Below, in pieces: positions 35,436 through 45,487 of a DNA stretch of 64,000 nucleotides. Numbering within the stretch: the stretch's first letter is position 1; each line of letters opens with the position of its first letter. Under the pieces are notes generated by a model, which saw only the letters and a program-made list of their open reading frames with translations, was not told where the DNA came from and did not search any database. Source of the stretch: Rhizosphaericola sp047606825 (lineage in GTDB: Bacteria; Bacteroidota; Bacteroidia; Chitinophagales; Chitinophagaceae); assembly GCA_047606825.1 (NCBI GenBank), contig JASGDY010000007.1:5131-69130 (forward strand). The letters are read 5' to 3'. Made by a program: the position numbers and the translations under genes.

Positions 35436-36374
35436 ATGAAACGCAAACTGATATTTTTTCTGTGGGTCTTGTTTGGATGCGGACTGGTTTTCCTGCTCGC
35501 CGCTGCGCGCAGCGCGAGGACGGCTGCCCGTTGTCCGGACTTCAGGATTTCCATCGAAGGGAAAAACAATCAGATATTCATCGACGAAAAAGAAATCATA
35601 CATATCGCAAAGGAAAACGGCGGTGCAGAAGGCATTCCGGCTAAAAATATCAACCTCAAAAGATTAGAGGAAGCCTTGGAACTCAATCCTTGGATTAGCC
35701 ATGCAAAAATGTATTTCGACGACGAAAACAATCTCTGCGCCTCTATTTGGGAAAGCGAGCCCATCGCGCGGGTATTTACGTTGGAAGGCTCTTCTTTTTA
35801 CATTGATACGGCGTCCAGGATTTTGCCGTTGCATCCTGCGGTGATAGCGCGTCTGCCGGTTTTTACTTCTTTTACTTCGTCCAATAGCAGGCTCTCCAAA
35901 CCAGACAGTCTGTTGTTGCTCGATGTTAAGAAAATAGCACAGTTCATCATTGCCGATACTTTTTGGAATGCATTTGTTTCTGCGGTAAACATCAATGTGG
36001 ACAAGACTTTTGACATCGTTCCGACGCTTGGCAATACGCTAATTGCAATTGGGCGGGGTGACAGTCTTCCAGAAAAGTTTGACAGACTGTATAGTTTCTA
36101 TAAACAAGTTTGGACCAAGACGGGATTTAACAGATATGAAAAAGTGGACGTGCGTTGTTACAACCAAGTCGTAGCGACAAGGCATGGCGGTATGGCTGCG
36201 CAACGGAATGATACCGCAACGATCAATGCGTTGTCCAACAGCCGATGGAGCGCGAAGCAATTGCAAGGGCATGGAAATACCGATTCCACGACAAGTGACA
36301 CAAACATAGTACGTCAACCTGTGGTCAAAAAAGAACAGCATAAAATTAAAAAACATACTAAAAACAAACCATAA
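35436..36374 (+). CDS. ftsQ: Cell division protein FtsQ
   Basis: A bitopic divisome protein of 312 residues. One membrane helix (about 4-24), then a POTRA-like region (FRISIEGKNNQIFIDEKEII, followed by NPWISHAKMYFDDENNLCAS) and a beta-domain. The last 50 residues are low-complexity and end in a very basic KKEQHKIKKHTKNKP tail, which is unusual for a periplasmic end. FtsQ links FtsA/Z to FtsL, FtsB, FtsW and FtsI. Gene position between murC and ftsA supports the call. Confidence 0.9.
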   Translation: MKRKLIFFLWVLFGCGLVFLLAAARSARTAARCPDFRISIEGKNNQIFIDEKEIIHIAKENGGAEGIPAKNINLKRLEEALELNPWISHAKMYFDDENNLCASIWESEPIARVFTLEGSSFYIDTASRILPLHPAVIARLPVFTSFTSSNSRLSKPDSLLLLDVKKIAQFIIADTFWNAFVSAVNINVDKTFDIVPTLGNTLIAIGRGDSLPEKFDRLYSFYKQVWTKTGFNRYEKVDVRCYNQVVATRHGGMAAQRNDTATINALSNSRWSAKQLQGHGNTDSTTSDTNIVRQPVVKKEQHKIKKHTKNKP

Positions 36375-36375
36375 T

Positions 36376-37791
36376 ATGAATCAGCAAACATCTATCGGAA
36401 AGGAAAATCTTCCACAAGAGGAAGCCCCCATCATCGTAGGACTGGACATAGGTACTACAAAGATTGCGGCTATCGCCGGACGCAAGAACGAGTTTGGGAA
36501 ACTCGAGATTCTGGGCTTTGGCCAAGCACCCAGCAATGGCGTGCAGCACGGTCAGGTTTTGAACATTGACCAGACCATCCGCGCGATCGAAATCGCAATG
36601 GACAATTGTTACAAGAGCAATCCCGACTTAGACATCCACGAAGTGTATGTCGGTATCGCCGGACACCACATCAAGAGCCTCCAAACGCGGGGAGACCTTG
36701 TCCGCCAAAATGCGGAAGAAGAAATCAGGCTAAAGGAAATCGAACAGTTGATCGACAACCAGCGCAAGACTTTCATCCCCGCAGGAGACGAGATTATCGA
36801 CGTCATCCCACAGGATTTCCATGTGGACAACTTCCAGAACATCAAAGATCCTATCGGGATGAACGGTGTAAAGGTCGGTGCCAATTTCCATATCATCACA
36901 GGCGACCGCAATGCCATCAAGAACATCAACCGCGCGGTTGAAAGAAGTGGTTTGAAAACCAAGGACCTTGTGTTGCAGCCATTGGCATCTGCCGCAGCGG
37001 TGATGAGCGATATGGACATGGAAGCCGGTGTGGCAATCCTGGATATCGGTGGCGGCACTTCTGACTTGGCCGTTTTTTATGAAGGCGTGTTGAAACATAC
37101 GGCTGTCATACCTTTCGGTGGCGAAAACATCACCAATGATATCAAAACCGGATTGGGCGTACTGAAACAACAGGCGGAAGCCATGAAGAAACAGTTTGGC
37201 TGCGCCCTCGTCGATGCCGCCAAAAGCAACGCCTACATTACGATTCCGGGCTTCAAAGGTTTCGCCCCGCGACAAATCAGCGTTAAAAACCTGGCCAATA
37301 TCATTCAGGCGAGGATGGTGGAAATACTTGAATTTGTCACCTACCATCTGAAACAAGTAGGACTCGACCATAAAATTTTAAATGGTGGTATTATCGTAAC
37401 AGGTGGCGGTGCTCAGCTAGACCATTTGTTGCAATTGACGGAATACATCACCGGGCTTAACGCACGTATCGGCTATGCCAACGAGCATCTGGCACCCAAC
37501 CATGTCGATGTCTTGCGTAATCCGATGTATGCCACTTGTCTGGGCTTGATCTTAAAAGGATACGATGATTATGAGAGACAACGTAAGGTATTCAAGTCTC
37601 CTACTATACACGTCGAGGTGCCAAAAGATTTTGTGGATGTCAATAGACCTGCTGAGGTTACGGCTATTCAAGAAAATCCAATGCATGGCATTTCTAAAGC
37701 GAAGAAAGAAAAACGGAGAAATATCTGGGATAATATTAAGGAAAAACTGGTAGACCTTTTTGAAGAAGAGGCAGACCATGAGATAAAATAG
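36376..37791 (+). CDS. ftsA: Cell division protein FtsA
   Basis: Actin-like ATPase that tethers FtsZ filaments to the membrane. The 471-residue protein has phosphate-1 IVGLDIGTTKIAAIAGRK, phosphate-2 AILDIGGGTSDLAVFYEG and the adenosine loop GGIIVTGGGAQLDHLLQLTE. The C-terminus (IWDNIKEKLVDLFEEEAD) is the usual amphipathic membrane-targeting helix. It starts one base after ftsQ ends, so the two are coupled. Confidence 0.97.
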   Translation: MNQQTSIGKENLPQEEAPIIVGLDIGTTKIAAIAGRKNEFGKLEILGFGQAPSNGVQHGQVLNIDQTIRAIEIAMDNCYKSNPDLDIHEVYVGIAGHHIKSLQTRGDLVRQNAEEEIRLKEIEQLIDNQRKTFIPAGDEIIDVIPQDFHVDNFQNIKDPIGMNGVKVGANFHIITGDRNAIKNINRAVERSGLKTKDLVLQPLASAAAVMSDMDMEAGVAILDIGGGTSDLAVFYEGVLKHTAVIPFGGENITNDIKTGLGVLKQQAEAMKKQFGCALVDAAKSNAYITIPGFKGFAPRQISVKNLANIIQARMVEILEFVTYHLKQVGLDHKILNGGIIVTGGGAQLDHLLQLTEYITGLNARIGYANEHLAPNHVDVLRNPMYATCLGLILKGYDDYERQRKVFKSPTIHVEVPKDFVDVNRPAEVTAIQENPMHGISKAKKEKRRNIWDNIKEKLVDLFEEEADHEIK

Positions 37792-37805
37792 TTAAAAAAT
37801 GTGGA

Positions 37806-37843
37806 AATGTGTATAATCTTTATCCTGTCTTTTCATACACATT
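37806..37843. promoter_or_regulatory. Inverted repeat between ftsA and ftsZ
   Basis: AATGTGTAT and ATACACATT are perfect 9-bp inverted repeats 20 bases apart in the 98-base ftsA-ftsZ gap, the second-longest spacer of the cluster. It may be an mRNA stem-loop or a binding site that sets FtsZ level separately from FtsA. Confidence 0.4.
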
Positions 37844-37889
37844 CCTACCTTCATCATCATATTAGTGAATTGTTTAAAAAATAGGAAAT

Positions 37890-39632
37890 ATGTTAGAGTT
37901 TGATATACCAAAATTACAGTCCTCCATTATCAAGGTCATCGGCGTTGGCGGCGGCGGTAGCAATGCTGTCAACTATATGCATACCGAAGGTATAGATGCA
38001 GTAGATTTTATTATATGCAACACCGATGCGAAAGCATTGGAACAAAGTGCAATTCCAAACAAAATACAGCTCGGGCCGCACTTGACGCAAGGTCTTGGCG
38101 CAGGCGCCAATCCCGAAGTCGGCAAACAGGCAACGCAGGAGTCCTTGGAAGAAATACAAAGAATACTGGAAGTCAATACCAAGATGGCCTTCATCTGCGC
38201 GGGTATGGGCGGCGGAACCGGTACAGGCGGCGCGCCGATCATTGCAAAGATCTGTCAGGACTTGGGCATCCTTACCGTGGGCATCGTCACGACACCGTTT
38301 GGTTTTGAAGGGCCGCGTCGTTCCACACAGGCCGAAAAAGGTATCAAGGAACTGGAACCTTATGTCGATACATTGTTGGTCATCAGCAATGACAAACTGA
38401 GAATGCAGTATGGCAACCTCAAAATGAAAGAAGCATTTAGCAAAGCCGACAATGTATTGGCGACTGCCGCTAAGTGCATTACCGATATCATCAACAGCAA
38501 GGGACATATCATCGTCGATTTCAACGACGTATGTACCGTGATGAAAAACGGCGGTGTGGCGATATTGGGTAGTTCTGCCGTGGAAGGTGAAGACCGTGCA
38601 CAGCGTGCTATCGAGGAAGCACTGAACTCTCCGTTGCTCAACGACAGCGACATCCGCGGTGCCAAATGGATATTGATCAACGTCAATACTTCCGAGGGCG
38701 ACCACGAATGCAGCATGGACGAGTTTGAAACCATCAACAACTTTGTACGCCAACAAGCGGGCGAAGCGACAGACGTCATCGTCGGCATCGGCTATGACAA
38801 CAGCCTCGAAAGAAAATTGGGCATCACATTGATTGCAACAGGATTCGAACACAAAGACCCATTTGCAAAAGTGGACACTTACGCCATTCGACGCCAGAAA
38901 GAAGAAGCGGAAAAAGTAGTATTTGAATTGAAAGATCCAGATGCACCAAAGTCCATGCAGCCGACGGAACCGGATTCCAATATGTATGCCCCCAAACTGG
39001 TAGTGGAAGACAATACATCCAGTGAATCAAATAATCTCGTACACTTTAACCTGAAAACGGAGGAAACACCAGCCGAACAACCGCGTTTCGGAAAGACAAA
39101 TGAACAGGATCAACCTGCATTCAAACCCGTCATTACGCAATTTCCTGGCACACAGGGTTACGGTCAACAGACTTTTGCAAGACCTGCCGTGAATGTGCAG
39201 ATGCCCAAACCGATAGAAAATAGATTCAATCCGTTTGCTGGCATTGGTTCTGCCGAAGAAGAAAGTGAAAACATGCGTTTGAGTCTTTCTACGGACAACA
39301 GGGCAGAGGCTACCGATCCTGCGACGAATCTCAGCCTACCGCTTGGTCTTGATGAACCCGACTCGGAAAGACAAAAAAGAACGGCACAGGAACGCATCAA
39401 AAAACTGCGTGAGCTCCAGTTCAATGTCAACAACAACGACCCAAACAGTGAATTTGACACCGTTCCCGCCTATGTACGCAGAAACATGGACATGTTTGGC
39501 AGCAATGACAATGAAAAAGATTTTTCATCCGTTGAAAGCTTTTACAGTAAATACCATGTAAAAAAAGACGAGAACGAGAAGACAAACATATCGACACTCA
39601 ACACTTTCTTAGATGGTAAGCGTCCAGACTAG
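37890..39632 (+). CDS. ftsZ: Cell division protein FtsZ
   Basis: Tubulin-like GTPase that forms the Z-ring. The 580-residue protein has the N-terminal IKVIGVGGGGSNAVNYM, the tubulin signature GMGGGTGTGGAPIIAKI, and TPFGFEGPRR. After the GTPase core (about residue 325) there is a long, poorly conserved linker of about 200 residues, longer than in E. coli (383 in total). A conserved-looking peptide DTVPAYVRRNMDMFGSN follows, and then a short serine-rich end. It closes the dcw cluster. Confidence 0.98.
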   Translation: MLEFDIPKLQSSIIKVIGVGGGGSNAVNYMHTEGIDAVDFIICNTDAKALEQSAIPNKIQLGPHLTQGLGAGANPEVGKQATQESLEEIQRILEVNTKMAFICAGMGGGTGTGGAPIIAKICQDLGILTVGIVTTPFGFEGPRRSTQAEKGIKELEPYVDTLLVISNDKLRMQYGNLKMKEAFSKADNVLATAAKCITDIINSKGHIIVDFNDVCTVMKNGGVAILGSSAVEGEDRAQRAIEEALNSPLLNDSDIRGAKWILINVNTSEGDHECSMDEFETINNFVRQQAGEATDVIVGIGYDNSLERKLGITLIATGFEHKDPFAKVDTYAIRRQKEEAEKVVFELKDPDAPKSMQPTEPDSNMYAPKLVVEDNTSSESNNLVHFNLKTEETPAEQPRFGKTNEQDQPAFKPVITQFPGTQGYGQQTFARPAVNVQMPKPIENRFNPFAGIGSAEEESENMRLSLSTDNRAEATDPATNLSLPLGLDEPDSERQKRTAQERIKKLRELQFNVNNNDPNSEFDTVPAYVRRNMDMFGSNDNEKDFSSVESFYSKYHVKKDENEKTNISTLNTFLDGKRPD

Positions 39633-39668
39633 TCTACGTTGATCATTTATTGGTTCTGTTTTTAGTTG

Positions 39669-39702
39669 GCCTCTTTGATACTATCAAAGGGGCTTTCTTT
39701 TG
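39669..39702 (+). terminator. Terminator of the dcw cluster
   Basis: GCCTCTTTGATA pairs with TATCAAAGGGGC (one G-U pair), followed by TTTCTTTT. It lies 37 bases past the ftsZ stop. Confidence 0.8.
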
Positions 39703-39829
39703 TGACGAGTATCACGTGTTTCGGTTGCTGTGCAAAACTTCCCTGGGCAATACTTTTTGCCCAGAGAAATGGCACGGTCAATTTTTTGTTCCCACTATCC
39801 GTATTGATTCATTTTTGTTTATTCCTTAT

Positions 39830-41599
39830 TTACCATCCGGGGTTTTGTGTCAAGTTGGGATTCTTGACGATTGCCGTTGCTGGAATCGGATAGTAATACT
39901 GGCGTCCGTCGCTGTACCAGGTTCTTGTCTGTGACTTGAACCATTCCAGGTGATTGTCCGATGTCATTGTCTGGTAATTGGTGGACGGACCGCCGACGGC
40001 GACTTTTGCGGCACCCGATGGAACGCTAATCGTCGGACCGCTCTGCGAACCGTCGTAGAATACAACATCCGGAGTACCGTCCTCGTCCAAGTCTATGAGC
40101 TGGTCCAATGCCGGGACATATATCCCGGACCATTGAAGGTCGGCGAGGAGATTACCTTTTTTCCATCTTTTCAGGTCGTTGAACCGGAAACCTTCCAATG
40201 CCAGCTCGACCTGCCGCTCCCTTCGTACCTCCAATAGGACGGGATCGCTGATTTCCGCGAAAAATGTGGTTTGTAAATACGTATCGACCTTAGTGGGCAA
40301 GGTGTTCAATCCACCCGTAATTCCCGCCCTTGACCTCAACGCTCCGATGGTTGCTGTCCAGTCGGCGGCGGTCAGGGATCCCAACTCTGCTTTTGCTTCC
40401 GCATAATTCAGCAAGATTTCGGCGTAGCGCATCAACGGAATGGCATTGGTATTCAACCCGGAATTGTCATACGTCGTACCGTCCAAGGTATATTTGATGG
40501 GTTGGTAACCCGTATAGGTGTAACTGGCAAAGTTGGGAGGCGTGTTGACACCATCACGCTGGTAACCGGGTGTCCTTATCAACTGTGCCAAACGGTAATC
40601 CCTGTTTTGGCATTCGTCGTAAAAACCTTCGGTATTGTAATCTGAACGATCGGTAAAAGGCGTACCGTCTTGGTTCAATATCGTATTGACGAATGGTTTT
40701 ACCAAGCTGAACCTTGGCCCATAGGTTGCGGAAGTCCACCACCAGTTGGCATCGCCCAATATGGCAAGGCTCTTGCTAAGCACGACTGCCAACATGACTT
40801 CCGACGTTATAGGTGCGTCGCTGATGAACAGTTGCCTTTGGGACAGTGTGGGATCCGATGCCACATTGAGGCTATATGGCCCGTTGGTCATGACTTCGTT
40901 GGCCGCATCGGCCGCATACTGCAAAAAAGTATTGGCGGAGCCTTGAAGGTTCAGTTCCGTATGGTATTTACGGAAAGTCCCTTCAAACAGTGCAACGCGC
41001 GATTTAAGTCCCATCGCGGTCCATTTGGTAATGGTGGAGCCGTCCGAGGATGTCGCGGTAATATTTTGATATGCAAAATCCAGATCTGCCATGATGGAAT
41101 CCATGATCAGTGTACGCGGGTCACGCTTGGCATAGAGTTCTGCCGTGTCGGTAAGGGTCAGTGCATGACCAATCCAGGGCACGTCTCCGAAAGTCGTGAC
41201 TTTATCGTAATAAAAGTAAGCCCTGAAAAATTTCGCAATGCCAATATAGTTGTTGCGGACATCCTCGGCCACACTCGTATTGGTGCAGTGGTCAATGAAA
41301 TAGTTGATGTTACGCAATGCGTCCCAGCTCCATCCTGAACTCGTCTCCGCGGAATAAGCTCCCGCTTTTATAAAACTGTTGAGACTGTTCACCGCCCCGT
41401 AATCGGCCATGGCGTCGAGCTTATAGGCACTCGTTCCAGACGGCAAGTTGTTGTAAAAAGAATAGCTGTATGTCTTCAGACCGCTCTCGGAACCAAAAAC
41501 GCCGTCCACAGTAGCTGTTGCCTCCGGCACTTCCTTTAAATCACAGGCTGTCAACGCGAGTACCGTTACTATTATTTGGAAAAAGAATATTTTTTTCAT
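39830..41599 (-). CDS. SusD/RagB-family nutrient-binding lipoprotein
   Basis: A 589-residue outer-membrane lipoprotein with signal peptide and lipobox ALTAC (Cys19). The TPR-like helical fold typical of SusD is seen, with the late PLMRYAEILLNYAEAKAELG motif and EVRRERQVELALEGFRFNDL near the C-terminus. It forms the lid over the SusC-type channel encoded directly upstream and captures glycans or peptides. No glycosidase or peptidase is adjacent, so the ligand cannot be predicted. Confidence 0.95.
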   Translation of the reverse strand: MKKIFFFQIIVTVLALTACDLKEVPEATATVDGVFGSESGLKTYSYSFYNNLPSGTSAYKLDAMADYGAVNSLNSFIKAGAYSAETSSGWSWDALRNINYFIDHCTNTSVAEDVRNNYIGIAKFFRAYFYYDKVTTFGDVPWIGHALTLTDTAELYAKRDPRTLIMDSIMADLDFAYQNITATSSDGSTITKWTAMGLKSRVALFEGTFRKYHTELNLQGSANTFLQYAADAANEVMTNGPYSLNVASDPTLSQRQLFISDAPITSEVMLAVVLSKSLAILGDANWWWTSATYGPRFSLVKPFVNTILNQDGTPFTDRSDYNTEGFYDECQNRDYRLAQLIRTPGYQRDGVNTPPNFASYTYTGYQPIKYTLDGTTYDNSGLNTNAIPLMRYAEILLNYAEAKAELGSLTAADWTATIGALRSRAGITGGLNTLPTKVDTYLQTTFFAEISDPVLLEVRRERQVELALEGFRFNDLKRWKKGNLLADLQWSGIYVPALDQLIDLDEDGTPDVVFYDGSQSGPTISVPSGAAKVAVGGPSTNYQTMTSDNHLEWFKSQTRTWYSDGRQYYYPIPATAIVKNPNLTQNPGW

Positions 41600-41677
41600 C
41601 TGTATATTTTTTGTTTTTCAACTCCAGTATGCACGTCCGCCCTGGCGGATTATGCTTCCTTTCATCTGCATGTTCAA

Positions 41678-44600
41678 TTAAAAATTAAGTAGAATGTTGA
41701 AACTGTAACTTTTCAGTGTCGGGTAATTCATGCCGTCGCCGTAGCCACTGCCGAAGTCGGGATCGGAAACACCTATGTTGACGACATCGATGTCTTTGGT
41801 ACGTTTATACAAAGGCGACCATGTCCATAGGTTCTCGCCGATGACGCTGACCCGCAAACTTTTTACATGCAGGCGTTGGAGGACCGATTCTGGCAGGCTG
41901 TATCCCAACTGCAAATTCTTTAGCCGGATATAGGCCACATTCTGCAGGTATCGGGTCTGTACCGTTTTTAGCGAAGCATTGTATCCTGCATACCGAGGGA
42001 AATACGCATTAGGGTTGTCTTCCGTCCAGTAATTGTTGAGATGCCAACTCGGAAGGTTGTTGTAAGGTCGGTTAAACTGTCCCCAGAAAATCGCTTCATT
42101 GCTCGGATACCAGTCCTGCTTGCCTACACCCTGGAAGAAAGCCGACAGGCTGAAGCGGTTCCAGTCAAAGTTGGTCGTGAAACTATAGGTATAACGAGGG
42201 GTCGTATTACCTATTATTTTTTTGTCGCCATGGTCGCTTACGGTGTTGGAGCCATAGTCAATGGCGTTGTTGCCGTCGAGGTCGGCATACCGGATATCGC
42301 CCGGATAAATCAGCCCCGAGCTACTCGACTTGATCAATGTCTGTGTGGGAGCGGCGTCTATCTCTGCCTGTGACTGGAACAGGCCTTGTGTCACGTAACC
42401 CCATATCTCTCCGAGTTTCTGTCCGGCATAGTAATCGGTCAATACGCCTGTCTGGTTGTTGTAGCGGTCGATACGTGCCGTATAGTCCGCCAAAGTGGCC
42501 TTGAAGCTATAGTTGAACGGCTTGGACGCGAGCATGAACGAATTGTTGTAACCCAAGGAAATCTCAAAACCTCTGGTGGTCAGATCGGCATAGTTGCCTT
42601 TGGGGGAGTCTGTTCCGAACACGTCCGGAAGTGTCGGCCCTACGGTGTACATGTTGAGTGTCTTGCGGAAATAAAGGTCACCCGTAAACGTCAGCGCACC
42701 ATTGAGCACTGTCAGGTCTAACCCAATATTGCCCGTTCGTGCCGTCTCCCATGTCAGATTATCGGGGATGACGCCCGGCGCACTTGTGTACGGATTTTTG
42801 CCGCCGTCCAGTACGCGGCTCGATGTCCCGATGGAGAACTGTTCCAGGTAAGTGTACGGGTCGATGTTGCCGTTCCCTAAAGAACCGTAGGAAGCCCTAA
42901 GTTTCAAATCCGAAATCACATTTTTGGAGACATTGAAAAATTTCTCCTTGGAAATACGCCATCCAACAGAAACAGAAGGGAAAAAAGCCCATTGCTGGTC
43001 TGTCGGGAATTTGGAAGAACCGTCATAGCGTCCATTGACTTCCAGCAGGTATTTTTCGCGGAAGGCATAGTTAAACCGGAAAAATACGCCGCCAAGACGA
43101 TAGCGGTTAAATCCGCCCGTCGCCGTTGTCGCACTGCCCAGCGCAAGATTGATGTTGTCCACGTCCGGAGTCAGTAACCCTGTCTTGGTAATATATTCGG
43201 AGGAGTAGGTCTGTCGTTCGTAATTGTAACCGACCATGGCTTTAAGATAGTGGTCTGTATTTAGGTTCTTTTCATATTCGCCATAGAGGTTGGTAAAGAT
43301 GTACCGCGTGGTCTGGGAAACGGAATACATGTTGTCATTGAACGAAGTGGCCAATGAAAGTACCTCGCCTTCTTTGACACTATAAGGCACTGGCACCCTT
43401 TTCCGCAAAGAAGCATAGTCCAAATTCCTAAAGGTAAAATCTCCATGTATCCGCAATGCATTGTTGAGGAATCTGGATTCGAACCCCAATGTATTGCGGA
43501 GATTCCGTTGCCTGGAATCCTCGCCACTTTTGCCATAGATGAAATCGCCCACGGTATAAGCCGCCGGAAAGGTAAACGTACCGTCCGGATTGTATATAGG
43601 AGCACTTGTGTGTCCCTCGTCCGCTATGTTTCGCCAGATGTTGCCACCTTCCCCGGCAGTGGTAGGGTTGTGGTATTTGATTTCGGAATAGTCCATATTG
43701 TTGGTGATCTTCAGCCAGCTCGTGACCTGCATGCCTCCCTTTGCACGGAGGTAATTGCCTGCATAATGATCTGTATTGTACCGAAACAACCCGCCATAGT
43801 CATAATGCCGACCGGAAATATAGTAGTCCAGTTTGCCGTCGTTGCCACTCACGGAAAGGTTGTGGTCCTGCACCAGGAAACTTTTTTTGAGTAGATCTTT
43901 CAGATAGTTTTCATTGCCATAATAGACATAGTTGCCATTGGCATCCACGTCCACTTCCTCAGCGTTGCCCTCTTCTTTTCTTTTTTTAAATTCATCCAGC
44001 CATGCCAAGGTAAAAGTCTGGGTTTTGTTGAGACGCGCCGGAACGGAAGAATAGTTGTTCCAAGCGTTGTACGCTTCATAGAAGTGGGAGGCATACACAT
44101 AGCCATCGCTTACAAAATCGGGCAGCGTTGTCGGTTTTTGGGAAGAAAAACTACCCGAATACGTAAATGACACTTTTCCCTTCTTGGCACTTTTGGTGGT
44201 AATCAACACGACACCAAAAGTACCCTGCGAACCATATATGGCCGATGCGGCAGCGTCCTTCAATACAGAAACCGATTCTATGTCGTTGGGATTCAGAGTG
44301 GAGGGATCTCCCTGCACACCATCGACAATAACCAACGCACTTCCTCCCTGTCCGATGGAGGTCGTACCTCTGATATTAAAACTTGGCGACCGCGTCGGTT
44401 TGCCGTCTGCCGGAGCGATGTTGAGGTTGGGGCTTACGCCTTGGAGCATCTGTGCAACGTTGGACAATACGCGGCCTTCAAAAGCTTTGCTGGTAATCTG
44501 GTCCACCGCACCTGTCAGGTTTACCTTTTTCTGTGTACCATAACCTACCACGACGACCTCGTCAAGCGTTTTGCTGGCATTGGGACGCATTGGTATTTTG

Positions 44601-44923
44601 ACAGGTTTCAGTAAATCGTCTAATACCACTCCGTCTACCCTGCCTGTGTCGTAACCGACATAGTAGCTTTTAAGGTTGTAGGTTGACCCGGTCTTTAGGC
44701 CTGCAATTTCAAAATAACCGGAACTGTCGGTGACGGCATTTCCTAAACGGTGGTTGGCGACATCTTCAACGGCCACTTCCGCACCCCGCAGAGGTTGACC
44801 CGTTTCCGACACCACCGAACCCTTGAGCGTACTTGTACCTATCGGATTTTGCCCGTAGATGGGACTTGAATAGTTTGCCAATACGATTGTACATAGCAAT
44901 AGCAGGTTTGTCGTAAATTTCAT
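41678..44923 (-). CDS. SusC/RagA-family TonB-linked outer membrane transporter
   Basis: A 1081-residue beta-barrel transporter. Order: signal peptide (to about residue 24), a carboxypeptidase-regulatory-like domain (about 30-115, LKGSVVSETGQPLRGAEVAV), a TonB-box/plug region (VVVGYGTQKKVNLTGAVDQI, then MLQGVSPNLNIAP), and a 22-strand barrel ending in aromatic FNILLNF. It lacks the STN domain needed for FecR/ECF-sigma signalling, and no such regulators are nearby. It is co-transcribed with the SusD gene 78 bases downstream. Confidence 0.96.
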   Translation of the reverse strand: MKFTTNLLLLCTIVLANYSSPIYGQNPIGTSTLKGSVVSETGQPLRGAEVAVEDVANHRLGNAVTDSSGYFEIAGLKTGSTYNLKSYYVGYDTGRVDGVVLDDLLKPVKIPMRPNASKTLDEVVVVGYGTQKKVNLTGAVDQITSKAFEGRVLSNVAQMLQGVSPNLNIAPADGKPTRSPSFNIRGTTSIGQGGSALVIVDGVQGDPSTLNPNDIESVSVLKDAAASAIYGSQGTFGVVLITTKSAKKGKVSFTYSGSFSSQKPTTLPDFVSDGYVYASHFYEAYNAWNNYSSVPARLNKTQTFTLAWLDEFKKRKEEGNAEEVDVDANGNYVYYGNENYLKDLLKKSFLVQDHNLSVSGNDGKLDYYISGRHYDYGGLFRYNTDHYAGNYLRAKGGMQVTSWLKITNNMDYSEIKYHNPTTAGEGGNIWRNIADEGHTSAPIYNPDGTFTFPAAYTVGDFIYGKSGEDSRQRNLRNTLGFESRFLNNALRIHGDFTFRNLDYASLRKRVPVPYSVKEGEVLSLATSFNDNMYSVSQTTRYIFTNLYGEYEKNLNTDHYLKAMVGYNYERQTYSSEYITKTGLLTPDVDNINLALGSATTATGGFNRYRLGGVFFRFNYAFREKYLLEVNGRYDGSSKFPTDQQWAFFPSVSVGWRISKEKFFNVSKNVISDLKLRASYGSLGNGNIDPYTYLEQFSIGTSSRVLDGGKNPYTSAPGVIPDNLTWETARTGNIGLDLTVLNGALTFTGDLYFRKTLNMYTVGPTLPDVFGTDSPKGNYADLTTRGFEISLGYNNSFMLASKPFNYSFKATLADYTARIDRYNNQTGVLTDYYAGQKLGEIWGYVTQGLFQSQAEIDAAPTQTLIKSSSSGLIYPGDIRYADLDGNNAIDYGSNTVSDHGDKKIIGNTTPRYTYSFTTNFDWNRFSLSAFFQGVGKQDWYPSNEAIFWGQFNRPYNNLPSWHLNNYWTEDNPNAYFPRYAGYNASLKTVQTRYLQNVAYIRLKNLQLGYSLPESVLQRLHVKSLRVSVIGENLWTWSPLYKRTKDIDVVNIGVSDPDFGSGYGDGMNYPTLKSYSFNILLNF

Positions 44924-45015
44924 ATTGTTTAATGGTTATAATGTGTCTCTAATCGTAGAATTGGTGAAACGTAGAGTAATATACGCTTAGCAGATTCCAG
45001 CTTCTTTTGGAGGCA

Positions 45016-45023
45016 CAAATATA
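45016..45023 (-). promoter_or_regulatory. -7 box for the SusCD operon
   Basis: The minus strand reads TATATTTG (TAnnTTTG), 92 bases before the SusC start. A TTG lies 23 bases upstream, slightly farther than the usual 19-21. A leader of about 85 bases would result. Confidence 0.5.
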
Positions 45024-45230
45024 TCTAGCTGCCGATGAGTGGACGGCAATAGGGTATTAACTTTTCTTTAAATCCGAAAAGTTAAAAGTCGAACGGTTGA
45101 AAATAGGAGTAGTGACCTGAACGTATTTGTGCGGTTTTGCGTACCAGCGTTTATAGCAGGTAATTTTTCCAAAGACAGTTATTGTGTCGGCGGGTATCCG
45201 CCGTTTTAGTTTCAATGATGGCAGTTCAAG

Positions 45231-45373
45231 TTTAAGAGAGTGTTTGAGTTAAGTTTTTCTGTACGGTTTTATATGCTTCCAAGACATAAAAACGTGTATT
45301 CCTTCCCGCACAGTCCCCGCCGCGGCGGGAGACTGTGCGGAGAAGAAAATAAATAACTCAAACAGCTTCTTAG
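45231..45373. repeat. MITE-like 143-bp dispersed repeat, copy 2
   Basis: Matches 3299-3441 over 143 bases with five substitutions. Here the central palindrome is intact: CCGCACAGTC pairs with GACTGTGCGG around CCCGCCGCGGCGGG. The terminal inverted repeats agree in 16 of 20 bases (TTAAGAGAGTGTTTGAGTTA against CTAAGAAGCTGTTTGAGTTA). No target duplication longer than two or three bases is clear. Confidence 0.8.
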
Positions 45374-45400
45374 TCTTCATCTTTACCGAATCCATCCAAG

Positions 45401-45487
45401 TCAAAACCTCCCCGAACCGCAAGGTATCGGAAGCCGCATTGTTGTCCGGCCGATTGCCGGACAGGGTCTGGCAGTCGGAGGTTTTGA
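45401..45487 (-). other. Structured block downstream of the AraC gene
   Basis: TCAAAACCTCC and GGAGGTTTTGA pair over 11 bp and enclose about 65 bases. Inside lies a second perfect stem, GTCCGGC/GCCGGAC. It follows the stop of the leftward AraC gene by 44 bases and may be its terminator or a small folded RNA. A third related piece, CTCCGATTTTGAGGA, lies at 45511. Confidence 0.45.
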
